DNA of 64,000 nucleotides, from assembly GCF_013415845.1 (NCBI RefSeq), contig NZ_CP058907.1, forward strand, positions 868,001 to 932,000, given 5' to 3'. Both the position numbers and the translations under genes were made by a program. Origin of the DNA: Rhodopseudomonas palustris. GTDB taxonomy: Bacteria > Pseudomonadota > Alphaproteobacteria > Rhizobiales > Xanthobacteraceae. Below are positions 1 through 8,444 of this stretch, one piece after another. Within the stretch, counting starts at the first letter, position 1. Every line of letters starts with the position of its first letter. The notes beneath the pieces were generated by a model, which saw nothing but the letters and a program-made list of their open reading frames with translations, was not told the DNA's origin and made no database searches.

Positions 1-136
1 TGGTGATCCGCTTCGACTTGTTGAAGGTGGTGGGGTCGAGGCCGGATTTCTTGGCGAGTCCTGACGGGGAGAGGCCGGCCCGTTCGGCCAGCCGGTCGAG
101 CGCAGTCCAGATCTGATCATGCGTCAGCATTTGCAT
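1..136 (-). CDS. HTH transcriptional regulator, N-terminal part (runs off window)
   Basis: The first 45 codons of a minus-strand gene are present; the rest lies before the window. The peptide starts MQMLTHDQIWTALDRLAERA and continues with a helix-turn-helix-like stretch (GLSPSGLAKKSGLDPTTFNK). This resembles the N-terminus of XRE-type, S24/LexA-like phage-repressor regulators of Rhizobiales, where a C-terminal peptidase domain would follow; that part is not visible. Two in-frame ATGs (136 and 130) are possible starts. The DNA-binding role is well supported; the S24 assignment is from family resemblance only. Confidence 0.7.
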   Translation of the reverse strand, partial: MQMLTHDQIWTALDRLAERAGLSPSGLAKKSGLDPTTFNKSKRIT

Positions 137-466
137 CGGAAGGCACCCCGGACGCGCCGTCGGACCCGGCGCGAGAAACGGACTTACGACTAGGAATTAT
201 TGCCTTAATTGAAGGCGTTATGCAATCCCGTCCGGCGACAAAACCGCAAGCTCTTGCGAAGCCTCAGGACGGCCGATACGTTTGCCCGAACAGGTCCGGG
301 ATCGTCCGGGCGACCGAGGGTGTGCGGGTCCGCTATGCCGGATTCGGCTTTGCCCTTCCGACGTGCGCAACTTATTGTTTAGGCGGATGTTTCGGTTGCC
401 CGGGGAGTTGCGGGCCCGATTGCCGCCCGACCCAACAACCAGCCGCAACGACGGGAATTCGCGCCC
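137..466. other. Intergenic region between HTH regulator and DUF952 gene
   Basis: About 330 bases with no convincing gene; the open frames have no family-like sequence. An AT-rich stretch around 190-220 holds a short inverted repeat, GCCTT (202-206) and AAGGC (212-216) around AATTG. It lies about 70 bases upstream of the regulator start and could be its promoter or operator. Nothing else stands out. Confidence 0.4.
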
Positions 467-811
467 TTGCGCACGATTTACAAGATCTGTGACGCGGCGG
501 CCTGGCGCGGCGCCGAACAGGCCGGCCGCTATGGCGGCAGCGCCGACGACGCCCGCGACGGCTTCATCCATTTCTCCACCGCGCCGCAGCTCGCCGGGAC
601 GCTGGCCAAGCACTATGCCGGCCAGACTGGCCTCAAGCTGATTGCGGTCGACGCCGAGGCGCTTGGCGACCGGCTGCGCTGGGAGCCGTCGCGCGGCGGC
701 GAACTGTTTCCGCATCTCTACGGCGAGCTTGCACTTTCGGCGGTGACCGGCGTGCAGGATCTCGTCGCGCGCCCCGACGGCAGCCACGTCGTGCCGGAGC
801 TCGCGTCGTGA
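467..811 (+). CDS. DUF952 domain-containing protein
   Basis: A 114-residue protein that matches the DUF952 family over its whole length: YKICD near the start, DGFIHFSTA around residue 36, HYAGQ near 53, LRWEPSRGGELFPHLYG around 73-89. The family is small, cytosolic and of unknown biochemical function. The frame opens with TTG at 467, directly before RTIYKICD, where family members usually begin. Its stop overlaps the GTG start of pyrD by four bases, so the two are very likely co-transcribed and translationally coupled. No function should be inferred beyond this linkage. Confidence 0.85.
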   Translation: MRTIYKICDAAAWRGAEQAGRYGGSADDARDGFIHFSTAPQLAGTLAKHYAGQTGLKLIAVDAEALGDRLRWEPSRGGELFPHLYGELALSAVTGVQDLVARPDGSHVVPELAS

Positions 812-1902
812 TTCGCGCGTTCGATGCCGTCTCGCTGCCGCTGCTGCGCTGGCTCGATCCGGAGGATGCGCACCGGCTGGCGATCCAGGGCCTGAAGCTG
901 TGGCCGCCGGTCAAGCCGCGCCCCGACGATTCCAAGCTCGCGGTGCGCGCGTTCGGACTCAATTTTTCCAATCCGGTCGGGATCGCCGCCGGCTTCGACA
1001 AGAACGCTGAAGCGCCCGATGCGCTGCTCCGGCTCGGCTTCGGTTTCGTCGAGGTCGGCACGGTGACGCCGAAGCCGCAGGCCGGCAATCCTCGGCCGCG
1101 GCTGTTCCGGCTCGAACGCGACGAAGCGGTGATCAACCGCATGGGCTTCAACAACGAGGGCGCCGAGGCGGTGCTGCGCCGGCTGGCGGCGCGCGCGCAA
1201 TATGGCGGTATCGTCGGCGTCAATGTCGGGGCCAACAAGGACAGCGACGATCGGGTGGCGGACTACGTCAAGCTGATCGAGACCTTCGCGCCGCTGGCGA
1301 GCTACTTCACCGTCAACGTCTCGTCGCCGAACACACCGGGCCTGCGCAATCTGCAGCAGGCGGCGGCGCTCGACGATCTGCTGGCGCGGGTGATCGATGC
1401 GCGCGAGCGGGTGCGGGCGGCGGCCGGCGATACGCCGGTGCTGCTCAAGATCGCGCCCGACCTGTCGCTCGGCGAACTCGACGATGTCGTGCATATCGCT
1501 CGGTCGCGCCGGGTCGACGGCATGATCGTCGCCAACACCACGCTGTCGCGCTCGCCGACGCTGCGCGAGCGGACGAAGATGAACGAGCAGGGCGGGCTGT
1601 CGGGCCGCCCCCTGTTCCGGCTGTCGACCCGGATGGTGGCGGAGACGTTTGTGCGCGCCGAGGGCGCGTTCCCGCTGATCGGCGTCGGCGGCATCGATTC
1701 CGGCGGTGCGGCGCTGACCAAGATCCGCGCCGGCGCCACGTTGGTCCAGTTGTATTCGGCGCTGGTCTATAAGGGACTCGGCTTGGTCGAGAGTATCAAG
1801 GCCGACCTCGCCTCGACGCTGCTCCGCACCGGCCGCGATTCGCTCGCCGAAATCGTCGGCGCCGACGCGCCGATGATCACTGCGGAAGAGTGGCCGGTCT
1901 GA
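808..1902 (+). CDS. pyrD: Dihydroorotate dehydrogenase (quinone), class 2
   Basis: Oxidises dihydroorotate to orotate in pyrimidine synthesis, passing electrons through FMN to membrane quinone. At 364 residues it has the class 2 length, with the N-terminal helical membrane-associated extension (residues 1-40), then the FMN barrel. Visible signatures are NPVGIAAGFDKNAEA, RMGFNNEG, NVSSPNTPGLRNLQ (the class 2 catalytic serine region), and the glycine-rich phosphate site IGVGGIDSGGAA near the C-terminus. The GTG start overlaps the end of the DUF952 gene. No attenuator or other control signal was seen. Confidence 0.96.
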   Translation: MIRAFDAVSLPLLRWLDPEDAHRLAIQGLKLWPPVKPRPDDSKLAVRAFGLNFSNPVGIAAGFDKNAEAPDALLRLGFGFVEVGTVTPKPQAGNPRPRLFRLERDEAVINRMGFNNEGAEAVLRRLAARAQYGGIVGVNVGANKDSDDRVADYVKLIETFAPLASYFTVNVSSPNTPGLRNLQQAAALDDLLARVIDARERVRAAAGDTPVLLKIAPDLSLGELDDVVHIARSRRVDGMIVANTTLSRSPTLRERTKMNEQGGLSGRPLFRLSTRMVAETFVRAEGAFPLIGVGGIDSGGAALTKIRAGATLVQLYSALVYKGLGLVESIKADLASTLLRTGRDSLAEIVGADAPMITAEEWPV

Positions 1903-1928
1903 GCGGCCCGTTATTCTCTCCACCGACG

Positions 1929-2024
1929 TCATTCCGGGGCGCTCGCAAAGCGAGCGAACCCGGAATCCAGTAGTTACTTGGGCACATGAGATTCCGGGTT
2001 CGCGCTGCGCGCGCCCCGGAATGA
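1929..2024. repeat. Palindromic repeat, family 1 (ATTCCGGGGCGC type)
   Basis: Nested inverted repeat between two convergent genes. The outer arms are CATTCCGGGGCGC and GCGCGCCCCGGAATG; the inner arms are GAACCCGGAATC and GATTCCGGGTTC. Related copies are at 16159-16257 and 19633-19772. It could fold into a long hairpin and may act as a bidirectional terminator, but the multi-copy nature marks it as a REP/BIME-like element. Confidence 0.85.
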
Positions 2025-2038
2025 TGCCTTGTAGTTAG

Positions 2039-2773
2039 CTACAGCGGTACGATCAGTCCGTCGCTCGCCGCCATGTGCGGGACGGTGTCGAGCTTGTGCA
2101 GCACCTCGTCGCCCATATGGGTGAGGATCACGCGCTTCGGATTGATCTCCGGCAGATGCGTTTCCAGCGCCTTCAGGCTGATGTGGTTCTTCACCGTACG
2201 TTCGTAGGTGTAGGCCTCGCAGATGAACAGATCGGCGTCGTGCGCGGCGGCGACGAGTTGATCGGTCCATTGCGTATCGCCGCTGTAAGCGAGGATACGG
2301 CCTTCCGCCTCGATCCGATAGGCGAAGAACGGCCCGCCGGAATCGCCGTGCACCACCGGAAAGGGCGTCACCGTCACCGCGCCGAACTGCCGCGTCACCG
2401 CGGGCTCCAGCGCCAGCACCTGCAGGTCGAAGTTCGGCTTGGTGGCCGAGGAGTACTCGAACATCGCTTCCATCAGCCGCGTCAGGCGGATGTCGATGCC
2501 GAGCGGGCCGGCGATCACCAGCGGCCGCTTGCGCTTCATGAACTGCGCATCGAGCATCATGAACGGCAGCCCGCCGAAATGATCGGCGTGGAAATGCGTG
2601 ATCAGGATCAGGTCGAGGTCTTCGCGCAGGATGCCGTAACGCCTCAGCGCCGGCAGCGACGTCGCACCGCAGTCGATCAGGAAATTGACGCTCTGCCCCG
2701 AGACGTGAAAGCACGTATTGAGCCGGCCACCGGAGCCGATCGCGTCGCCACAGCCGACAAATCGTACCTGCAT
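2039..2773 (-). CDS. MBL-fold metallo-hydrolase (RNase Z/AtsA-like)
   Basis: A 244-residue metallo-beta-lactamase-fold protein. The metal-binding motif is HFHADH (His60, His62, Asp64, His65), and further ligands probably lie in VVHGDSGG, YSGDTQW and ILTHMG. The overall pattern, with GCGDAIGSGGRLNTC at the N-terminus, is that of the ribonuclease Z/arylsulfatase-like subgroup acting on phosphoesters or sulfate esters. The substrate cannot be told from sequence. It is cytosolic, with no signal peptide. It is convergent with pyrD across a repeat, and 144 bases separate it from the carbonic anhydrase gene upstream. Confidence 0.88.
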   Translation of the reverse strand: MQVRFVGCGDAIGSGGRLNTCFHVSGQSVNFLIDCGATSLPALRRYGILREDLDLILITHFHADHFGGLPFMMLDAQFMKRKRPLVIAGPLGIDIRLTRLMEAMFEYSSATKPNFDLQVLALEPAVTRQFGAVTVTPFPVVHGDSGGPFFAYRIEAEGRILAYSGDTQWTDQLVAAAHDADLFICEAYTYERTVKNHISLKALETHLPEINPKRVILTHMGDEVLHKLDTVPHMAASDGLIVPL

Positions 2774-2917
2774 TTCGGGTTCCGTCGAACTGGCTCCAGA
2801 TGCCGTCGCCCTGATCTAGGCCGTCTGTGCCCGGAACGTAACCCGTACCATCGCCGGATGCCGCGACCGTTGCGCGCAGGGACGAGGCTGTTCGCCCCGG
2901 CGCGCAGATCTGTGCGA

Positions 2918-3625
2918 CTAGACCAACTCGACCTTGCCGCTGGCGAGATCGTAAACGCCGCCGACCACCCGCAGTTTCTTGCCGTTCACCATCTCGGCGA
3001 GGATCGGTTTCGACTCCTGCAATTGCCGGACGTTGGCACGGACATTGGCGATCACCGCCTGATGCCGCAGATCCTCCTCCTTCTTCTGCAGGACCGGCTC
3101 GATGCCGGGCTTCATCGCACGCACCAGATCGCCGATGTGGCCGGGCAGGTCGTTGCCCTTCTGCAGCGCCGCGACGGTCGCGTTGACGGCGCCGCAATTG
3201 CTGTGACCGAGCACCATGATCACCTTGGTGCCGAGCACCGCGGCGCCGTATTCGAGACTGGCGAGACCATCGGGCGTGACGAAGGTGCCGGCGACCCGCA
3301 CCACGAACAGACTGCCTGGACCTTGGTCGAAGGCGAGCTCCGGCGCGACGCGGGAGTCGGCGCAGCCGAGGATCGCGGCGAACGGCGCCTGGCTTTCGGC
3401 CCGCGCGGCGCGGCCCGCGGAGAAATCGCGCTCGCGCATCTGGCCGGCGATGTAGCGCTCATTGCCCTGCATCAGCTTGTCGAGCGCGGCGTCCGGCGTG
3501 TCGCCCGGCACGTTCGCCTGGGCCTGCGCCTGCGCGGCCAGCGGCAGCGAGGCCGCGGCGAGCAGGCCGAGGCCCCCGGCCATCAGAGTTCGTCGCGATA
3601 CATTGCTGCAGCACGTCTCACACAT
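2918..3625 (-). CDS. Exported beta-class carbonic anhydrase
   Basis: Interconverts CO2 and bicarbonate. Beta-class zinc ligands are visible: GCADSR (Cys88, with the Asp90/Arg92 dyad) and LGHSNCG (His141, Cys144). The N-terminus is MCETCCSNVSRRTLMAGG, followed by a hydrophobic stretch and AQAQA, which reads as a twin-arginine (Tat) signal; the enzyme is therefore probably periplasmic, unlike the common cytosolic beta enzymes. The start at 3625 is preferred because GGGAGAG lies just upstream; the frame stays open to 3709. It appears to be a single-gene unit. Confidence 0.92.
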   Translation of the reverse strand: MCETCCSNVSRRTLMAGGLGLLAAASLPLAAQAQAQANVPGDTPDAALDKLMQGNERYIAGQMRERDFSAGRAARAESQAPFAAILGCADSRVAPELAFDQGPGSLFVVRVAGTFVTPDGLASLEYGAAVLGTKVIMVLGHSNCGAVNATVAALQKGNDLPGHIGDLVRAMKPGIEPVLQKKEEDLRHQAVIANVRANVRQLQESKPILAEMVNGKKLRVVGGVYDLASGKVELV

Positions 3626-3762
3626 ATCCGTCTCTCCCTGCATCGTTCTGTTGTGTTGGAAAGATGGTATTTGCGGAAGGCGAATGTGCGAAGTGTCGAT
3701 TCTTCGCACGTGATACGGGCATCAATGTCGGGTTAATTCGGCGAACGAGATTTGATGAAAAC

Positions 3763-5085
3763 TCAGTTTGCCGCGAACGAGGCCCGCACCATCGCCGGAT
3801 AGCGTAGCGCCTGCAGGCCGCCGCGCCAGACGTAGTGCGACAACAGCGCGATCCATAGTCCGGTGTTGCCGAGCGGGCGGAGCGCGAACCACGACGCCAG
3901 GAACAGCACCAGCGACAGCAGCATCAGGTTGCGCATCTCGCGTGCCCAGGTGGCGCCGATGAACACGCCGTCATAGGCGAACGCGAACACGCCGAGCATC
4001 GGCGCCAGCGTCACCAGCCACAGATAATCGCGCGCGGTGCGGCGAAGCTCTTCGTTCGAGGTGATGAAGTCGATCAACGCCGGCCCGGCAAATGCGTAGA
4101 TCGCGCTGACGATGAGCGCGAAGCCGAAGCCCCACAGGATCACCAGCCGCGTGGCCTTGACGAAGCCGGCACGGTCGCGAGCCCCGAGAGTGCGGCCGCA
4201 GAGTTGCTCGGCGGCGTTGGCGAGGCCGTCGAGGAAGAACGCGCTGATCATCAGGAAATTGTTGAGCACCGCGTTGGTGGCCAGCACCACGTCGCCGCCG
4301 CGCGCGCCCTGCGCGGTGAAGAATAGGAACACTGCGATCAGCGCCGCGGTCCGGATCATGATGTCGCGATTCACCGCGAACATCCGCCGCAACCGGTGCG
4401 GATCGAACAGCATCGCGCGCGACACCTTGAACAGCCCATGGCCGCGCCAAGCTGCGATCGCGAGCCCGATCACCAGCCCCGAGCCTTCGGCGATGACCGC
4501 GGCGATCGCGGCGCCGGCGACGCCGAAGTCGAACCACAGCACCAGCAGCACGGTGGCGGCGATGTTGATCAGGTTGATGGCGATCTGCACGGCCAGTGCA
4601 AGTGTGGCGCGCGCCTGGCCGACCAGCCAGCCGAGCACCGCGAAGTTCGCCAGCACCAGCGGCGACGACCAGATCCGGATCGAGAAGTAGGTCTTGGCGG
4701 CGGCGCTCACCGCCTCGCTGCCGCCCATCGCTCCGATCAGCACCGTGGCGAGCGGACCTTGCAGCGCGATCAGCAACAGGCCGATGCCAGCCGCGACGAT
4801 CAGTCCGCGCAGCAGGTGCGCCGGGACTTCACGGCTCTGTCCGGCGCCGAGCGCCTGCGCGGTGAACGCCAGCGTGCTCATCCGCAGGAAGCCGAACAGC
4901 CAGAACAGGCAGTCGAACAGCACCGAGGCCATCGACACGCCGCCGAGCAGCGTCGCCTCGCCAAGCCGTCCGATCGCCGTGGTGGCGACGACGCCGAGCA
5001 GTGGCGTCGTCAGATTGGCGACCATCGCCGGGCCGGCGATGGCGAACACCTGCCGGGTGGTTACGGACGAATTGGCGGATTCCAC
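3763..5085 (-). CDS. MATE family efflux transporter (DinF-like)
   Basis: A 440-residue inner-membrane protein with about twelve hydrophobic segments and the MATE N-terminal pattern (FAIAGPAMVANLTTPLLGVV, then TTAIGRLGEATLLGGVS). MATE proteins export cationic compounds or drugs using Na+ or H+; the DinF branch is the closest by eye. The start is GTG. The gene follows the DUF6460 gene by 18 bases and so lies at the distal end of the exonuclease-ligase operon. DinF genes are damage-inducible in some bacteria, which would suit this neighbourhood, but that link is inference. Confidence 0.9.
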   Translation of the reverse strand: MESANSSVTTRQVFAIAGPAMVANLTTPLLGVVATTAIGRLGEATLLGGVSMASVLFDCLFWLFGFLRMSTLAFTAQALGAGQSREVPAHLLRGLIVAAGIGLLLIALQGPLATVLIGAMGGSEAVSAAAKTYFSIRIWSSPLVLANFAVLGWLVGQARATLALAVQIAINLINIAATVLLVLWFDFGVAGAAIAAVIAEGSGLVIGLAIAAWRGHGLFKVSRAMLFDPHRLRRMFAVNRDIMIRTAALIAVFLFFTAQGARGGDVVLATNAVLNNFLMISAFFLDGLANAAEQLCGRTLGARDRAGFVKATRLVILWGFGFALIVSAIYAFAGPALIDFITSNEELRRTARDYLWLVTLAPMLGVFAFAYDGVFIGATWAREMRNLMLLSLVLFLASWFALRPLGNTGLWIALLSHYVWRGGLQALRYPAMVRASFAAN

Positions 5086-5103
5086 GGCGTGCGCAGGCTG
5101 CCG

Positions 5104-5406
5104 TCAGCGTCCGCGCGGCGTGCTGGCCAACCGCGTCAACAGCCAAATCGGGATCACGATCACGGCGCCGAGCAGGAAGTAGCGCCATAGCCCGTTGATT
5201 GCGTCGAAGCCGAGGTCCCAGATCCGTTCGAACAGCAGCCGGATGCTGGTGATGATGTTCCACGGATCGAGGCCGATCGCCGCCAGCACGACGCCGACCA
5301 GGATCGACATCAGGATCAGACGAAACGCCACCGCCATCGGCGAGCCGCCGAGGAAGCGGGTCATCCTGTCGTCATTGGCCGGCTGATCCCGGATGTCGTC
5401 TCGCAT
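5104..5406 (-). CDS. DUF6460-type small membrane protein
   Basis: A roughly 100-residue protein with two hydrophobic segments (FRLILMSILVGVVLAAIGL and YFLLGAVIVIPIWLLTRLA) around a conserved-looking middle, WNIITSIRLLFERIWDLGF. It resembles small rhizobial membrane proteins grouped as DUF6460; the function is unknown. GAGGA sits eight bases before the ATG at 5406, making that a better start than the ATG at 5412. The frame is open to 5481, overlapping the ligase end. It lies between the ligase and MATE genes, apparently in one transcript. Confidence 0.75.
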   Translation of the reverse strand: MRDDIRDQPANDDRMTRFLGGSPMAVAFRLILMSILVGVVLAAIGLDPWNIITSIRLLFERIWDLGFDAINGLWRYFLLGAVIVIPIWLLTRLASTPRGR

Positions 5407-5477
5407 TGTCATGGTCCTCGCGCGTGGCTGGCGCATCATATTCGGTGCTGGGCAGATGGGGAACCGGCGCTTTGCCG

Positions 5478-7343
5478 TCAATGGCCGCGGGCGGCGGTCG
5501 CCGGCGGATTTGCGGTCTCCGCCTTCAGCATCCGCTCCAGCGTGTCCAGCCGGTCGGCGTCCTTCGGCGGCTTGTCCCAGCGCAGCCGGTTGATGCGGGG
5601 AAACCGCATCGCTACGCCGGATTTATGGCGCGGCGACCGCTGCAATCCTTCGAACGCCACTTCCAGCACCAGGCCCTTGTCTGGCTCGTGCACGACATGC
5701 CGGACCGGGCCGAATTTCTCGGTGGTGTTGCGGCGGACGAAGCGGTCGATCTGCAGCAGCTCTTCGTCGGTGAAGCCGAAATACGCCTTGCCGACCGGCA
5801 CGAGCTGATCGCCGCCGTCGCCGTCGGTCCAGACCCCGAAGGTGTAGTCGGAATAATACGACGAGCGTTTGCCGTGGCCGCGCTGCGCGTACATCAGCAC
5901 GGCATCGATGATGTGCGGGTCGTGCTTCCACTTCCACCACTGGCCCTTGGGGCGGCCGGGCAGATACAGCGCGTCGCGCCGCTTCAGCATCACGCCTTCG
6001 ACCGCGTCGGCATCGAGCCCGGCGCCGGCACTGGCCGGATCGCGCCGGGCGGCGCGCAAACCTTCCCAGTCGTCAAACGTGATGATGGGTGACAGGTCGA
6101 CCTTGGGATCGTCAAGTCTGGCGATAAAGGTCTCCAGCCGCGCGCGGCGATCGGCGAACGGCAGCCTCCGCAGGTCATCGTCGCCGTCGCCGAGCAGGTC
6201 ATAGGCGCGCAGGTGGATCGGATAGTCCTTCGTCAGTTTCGACGTGACTGATTTACGGTTCAGCCGCTGCTGCAGCACGTTGAACGATTGCACGCGTTTG
6301 TCGCGCAGCACCAGCAGTTCGCCATCGATCGCGCCGGGTAGACGCAGCGACGGTAACAGATCGGGAAAGCTCATGGTGATGTCTTCGCCGCTGCGCGAAT
6401 ACAGGCGGACCACCGTGTCGCCGTGCTCGTTCTGGCCGCTGACTGCCTGGACCCGGATGCCGTCCCATTTCCATTCGGCGATGTAGTCGGCCGGATTCAT
6501 CGCCGCGAAGTCGGTGTCGTCGATCGCGTGCGCCAGCATCACCGGGCGGAACGGCGCCGGATCGCGGTTGATCGGCTGCGGGCCGCGACCTTCGAGCCAA
6601 GCGAACAGCTCGCGATATGGCGGCTGGAGACCTGGCCACACTAGCTCCACGTCGTGCGGGTCCTTGTCGCCGAGCGCCGCAGCGGCGGTCTTCGCAAGCC
6701 GCGCCGATACGCCGATCCGCAATGCGCCGGTCACCAGCTTCAGCAGCGCCCAGCGCCCGGTCTCGTCGAGCTCATCCAGCCACCGTGCCAGCTGCGCCGG
6801 CAGCTCGGCCTTGCCGAGGCTCTGCAGCGTGGTGACGATTTCGGTGAGCGTCGGGGGAGGCGGGTTGTTGTGGCCGGTGCTGATCAGTTGATTCTGTGAG
6901 GCGACATCCTCGCCGCTTGCGGGGCGAGCTCCCTCTCCCGCCTGCGGGAGAGGGTTGGGGTGAGGGCGCCCGAAGGATGGCGTCTCATCGTGGCCCCCCA
7001 CCCCCGACCCCTCCCCGCAGGGGGGAGGGGAGGAGGCCCAGCCTGGGGAAGAGGAGACGGCCGTGTTGCGGGGAGAGGGCCACATCAACGCCACCGTCTC
7101 CGACAAATCGCCGACGTAATCGTAGGACAGGCCGAACAGCACCGGGTCGGTGCGTTCGGCGATCAGGGCGCGGATCAGGCCGGGCTTGGCGTGGCGGAAC
7201 GACAGCGCGCCGGTCAGCGCTGCCAGCGCCCAGCCGCGATCGGGATCGTCGACCTCGCGGAAGTAGTTAGTGATCAGCCGCAGCTTGTTGTTGCGGCCGG
7301 GCTCATAGCCGAGGCGGTTGAGCAGTTCGGCGAAGCGGTTCAT
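5478..7343 (-). CDS. ATP-dependent DNA ligase of the ligase-associated damage-response set
   Basis: Seals DNA nicks using ATP. The adenylation motif is EWKWDGIRVQ with Lys292; DGELLVLRD, the VEGVMLKR region and QWWKWK supply later nucleotidyl-transferase motifs, followed by an OB-fold. The N-terminal helical domain (residues 1-250) is typical of the cisplatin damage response ligase family (TIGR04120). Residues about 92-142 are a foreign-looking proline/glycine-rich segment (SSPPPCGEGSGVGG, PHPNPLPQAGEG) encoded by a palindromic repeat; family members usually lack it. At 621 residues it is longer than usual by about that amount. The start overlaps the exonuclease stop by four bases. Confidence 0.94.
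   Translation of the reverse strand: MNRFAELLNRLGYEPGRNNKLRLITNYFREVDDPDRGWALAALTGALSFRHAKPGLIRALIAERTDPVLFGLSYDYVGDLSETVALMWPSPRNTAVSSSPGWASSPPPCGEGSGVGGHDETPSFGRPHPNPLPQAGEGARPASGEDVASQNQLISTGHNNPPPPTLTEIVTTLQSLGKAELPAQLARWLDELDETGRWALLKLVTGALRIGVSARLAKTAAAALGDKDPHDVELVWPGLQPPYRELFAWLEGRGPQPINRDPAPFRPVMLAHAIDDTDFAAMNPADYIAEWKWDGIRVQAVSGQNEHGDTVVRLYSRSGEDITMSFPDLLPSLRLPGAIDGELLVLRDKRVQSFNVLQQRLNRKSVTSKLTKDYPIHLRAYDLLGDGDDDLRRLPFADRRARLETFIARLDDPKVDLSPIITFDDWEGLRAARRDPASAGAGLDADAVEGVMLKRRDALYLPGRPKGQWWKWKHDPHIIDAVLMYAQRGHGKRSSYYSDYTFGVWTDGDGGDQLVPVGKAYFGFTDEELLQIDRFVRRNTTEKFGPVRHVVHEPDKGLVLEVAFEGLQRSPRHKSGVAMRFPRINRLRWDKPPKDADRLDTLERMLKAETANPPATAARGH
6930..7033. repeat. Palindromic repeat, family 3, in frame inside the ligase gene
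   Basis: Left part CCCTCTCCCGCCTGCGGGAG and right part CCCCCACCCCCGACCCCTCC, with short hairpins in each and complementarity between them. The copy is read in frame by the ligase gene, where it encodes a low-complexity segment in the N-terminal domain. Related copies are at 12832-13003, 13441-13463, 15355-15471, 29953-29980 and 32304-32430. Confidence 0.88.
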
Positions 7344-8386
7344 GCCTCTGCGGCCTCGCTCTCGCCCGTCGGCATGCCGACGTCTTCATCTTCGTCGCCA
7401 TAGCCGACCAGGTCGAGCGGCCGCGCAGCGAGGCCCTTGGTCTGGCACCAATGCACCAGCGCGTCCTCCTGCCCGTGGGTGACCCAGACTTCGCCGGCGC
7501 CGGTGGCCGCGATGGTGGCGGTGAGGCCGTCCCAATCGGCGTGGTCGGAGATCACCAACGGCAGTTCAACGCCGCGCTGGCGGGCACGGGCGCGCACCCG
7601 CATCCATCCCGAGGCGAACGCGGTGAGCGGATCGGGAAAGCGGCGTGTCCAGAGATCGGAGGTCGCCGACGGCGGCGCCAGCGTAATGGTGCCGGCCAGC
7701 TCGGCCTTCTTGACGCCCTTCACGGGGCGTAGTTCGCCCAGCGCGATGCCGGACGCCTGATAGTAATGCGTGATCTTCTCCATCGCGCCGTGCAGATAGA
7801 TCGGCGCGTCGTAGCCGGCCTGCCGGATCAGCGCGATCACGCGCTGCGCCTTGCCGAGCGAGTAGGCGCCGACCAGATGCGCGCGCTCCGGAAACAGCGC
7901 GACGGAGTCGAGCAGCTTTCTGACTTCGCCCGCCGCATCGGGATGGCGAAACACCGGCAGCCCGAAGGTCGCCTCGGTGATGAACACATCGCACGACACG
8001 ATTTCGAACGGCGTGCAGGTCGGGTCGGGCGCGTCCTTGTAGTCGCCGGAGGCGACAATGCGGATGCCGCCGGCTTCGACCGCGATCTGGGCAGAGCCGA
8101 GCACATGGCCGGCAGGATGGAACGTGACCGTCGTGTCGCCGAGCCGGACGGTCTCGCCATAGGCGACCGCCTGGGTCGAGCCTGCGAAGTTGTCGCCGTA
8201 GCGCAGCCGCATCATGTCGAGCGTAGGCTGGGTCGCCAGCACGGTGCCGTGCCCGGCGCGGGCGTGGTCGGAATGGCCGTGAGTAATCACCGCGCGGTCG
8301 ACCGGCCGCACCGGATCGATGTGGAAGCCGCCGAGCCTGCAGCACAGGCCGGCGGCGGTCGGCATCAGGATGTCGTGCGGTCGCAT
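7340..8386 (-). CDS. Ligase-associated DNA damage response exonuclease (MBL/beta-CASP-like)
   Basis: Predicted DNA exonuclease of the TIGR04122 family, related to SNM1/Artemis-type metallo-beta-lactamase nucleases. The metal site is THGHSDHA (His36, His38, Asp40, His41), with AGHVLGSAQI and VASGDYKD following. Length 348 residues from the ATG at 8386; a TTG at 8416 would add ten residues, but MRPHDILMPTAAGLCC is the usual family beginning. It is the first gene of a minus-strand unit continuing, through a four-base overlap, into the ligase. A 58-base gap separates it from the divergent methyltransferase. Confidence 0.93.
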   Translation of the reverse strand: MRPHDILMPTAAGLCCRLGGFHIDPVRPVDRAVITHGHSDHARAGHGTVLATQPTLDMMRLRYGDNFAGSTQAVAYGETVRLGDTTVTFHPAGHVLGSAQIAVEAGGIRIVASGDYKDAPDPTCTPFEIVSCDVFITEATFGLPVFRHPDAAGEVRKLLDSVALFPERAHLVGAYSLGKAQRVIALIRQAGYDAPIYLHGAMEKITHYYQASGIALGELRPVKGVKKAELAGTITLAPPSATSDLWTRRFPDPLTAFASGWMRVRARARQRGVELPLVISDHADWDGLTATIAATGAGEVWVTHGQEDALVHWCQTKGLAARPLDLVGYGDEDEDVGMPTGESEAAEA

Positions 8387-8444
8387 CTTCGCTATATAGG
8401 CGGGCCTGCCTTTCAAACGAGTCTTAACCCGCCGGGTTCCGTCG

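Noticed and set aside
1974..3197. A minus-strand open frame overlapping the MBL hydrolase in another frame
   Set aside because: It contains the hydrolase coding DNA in the wrong frame, with no metal motif; it also includes the family 1 repeat.
2075..3736. A 553-codon open frame on the plus strand
   Set aside because: It runs antisense to both the MBL hydrolase and the carbonic anhydrase, which have clear catalytic motifs.
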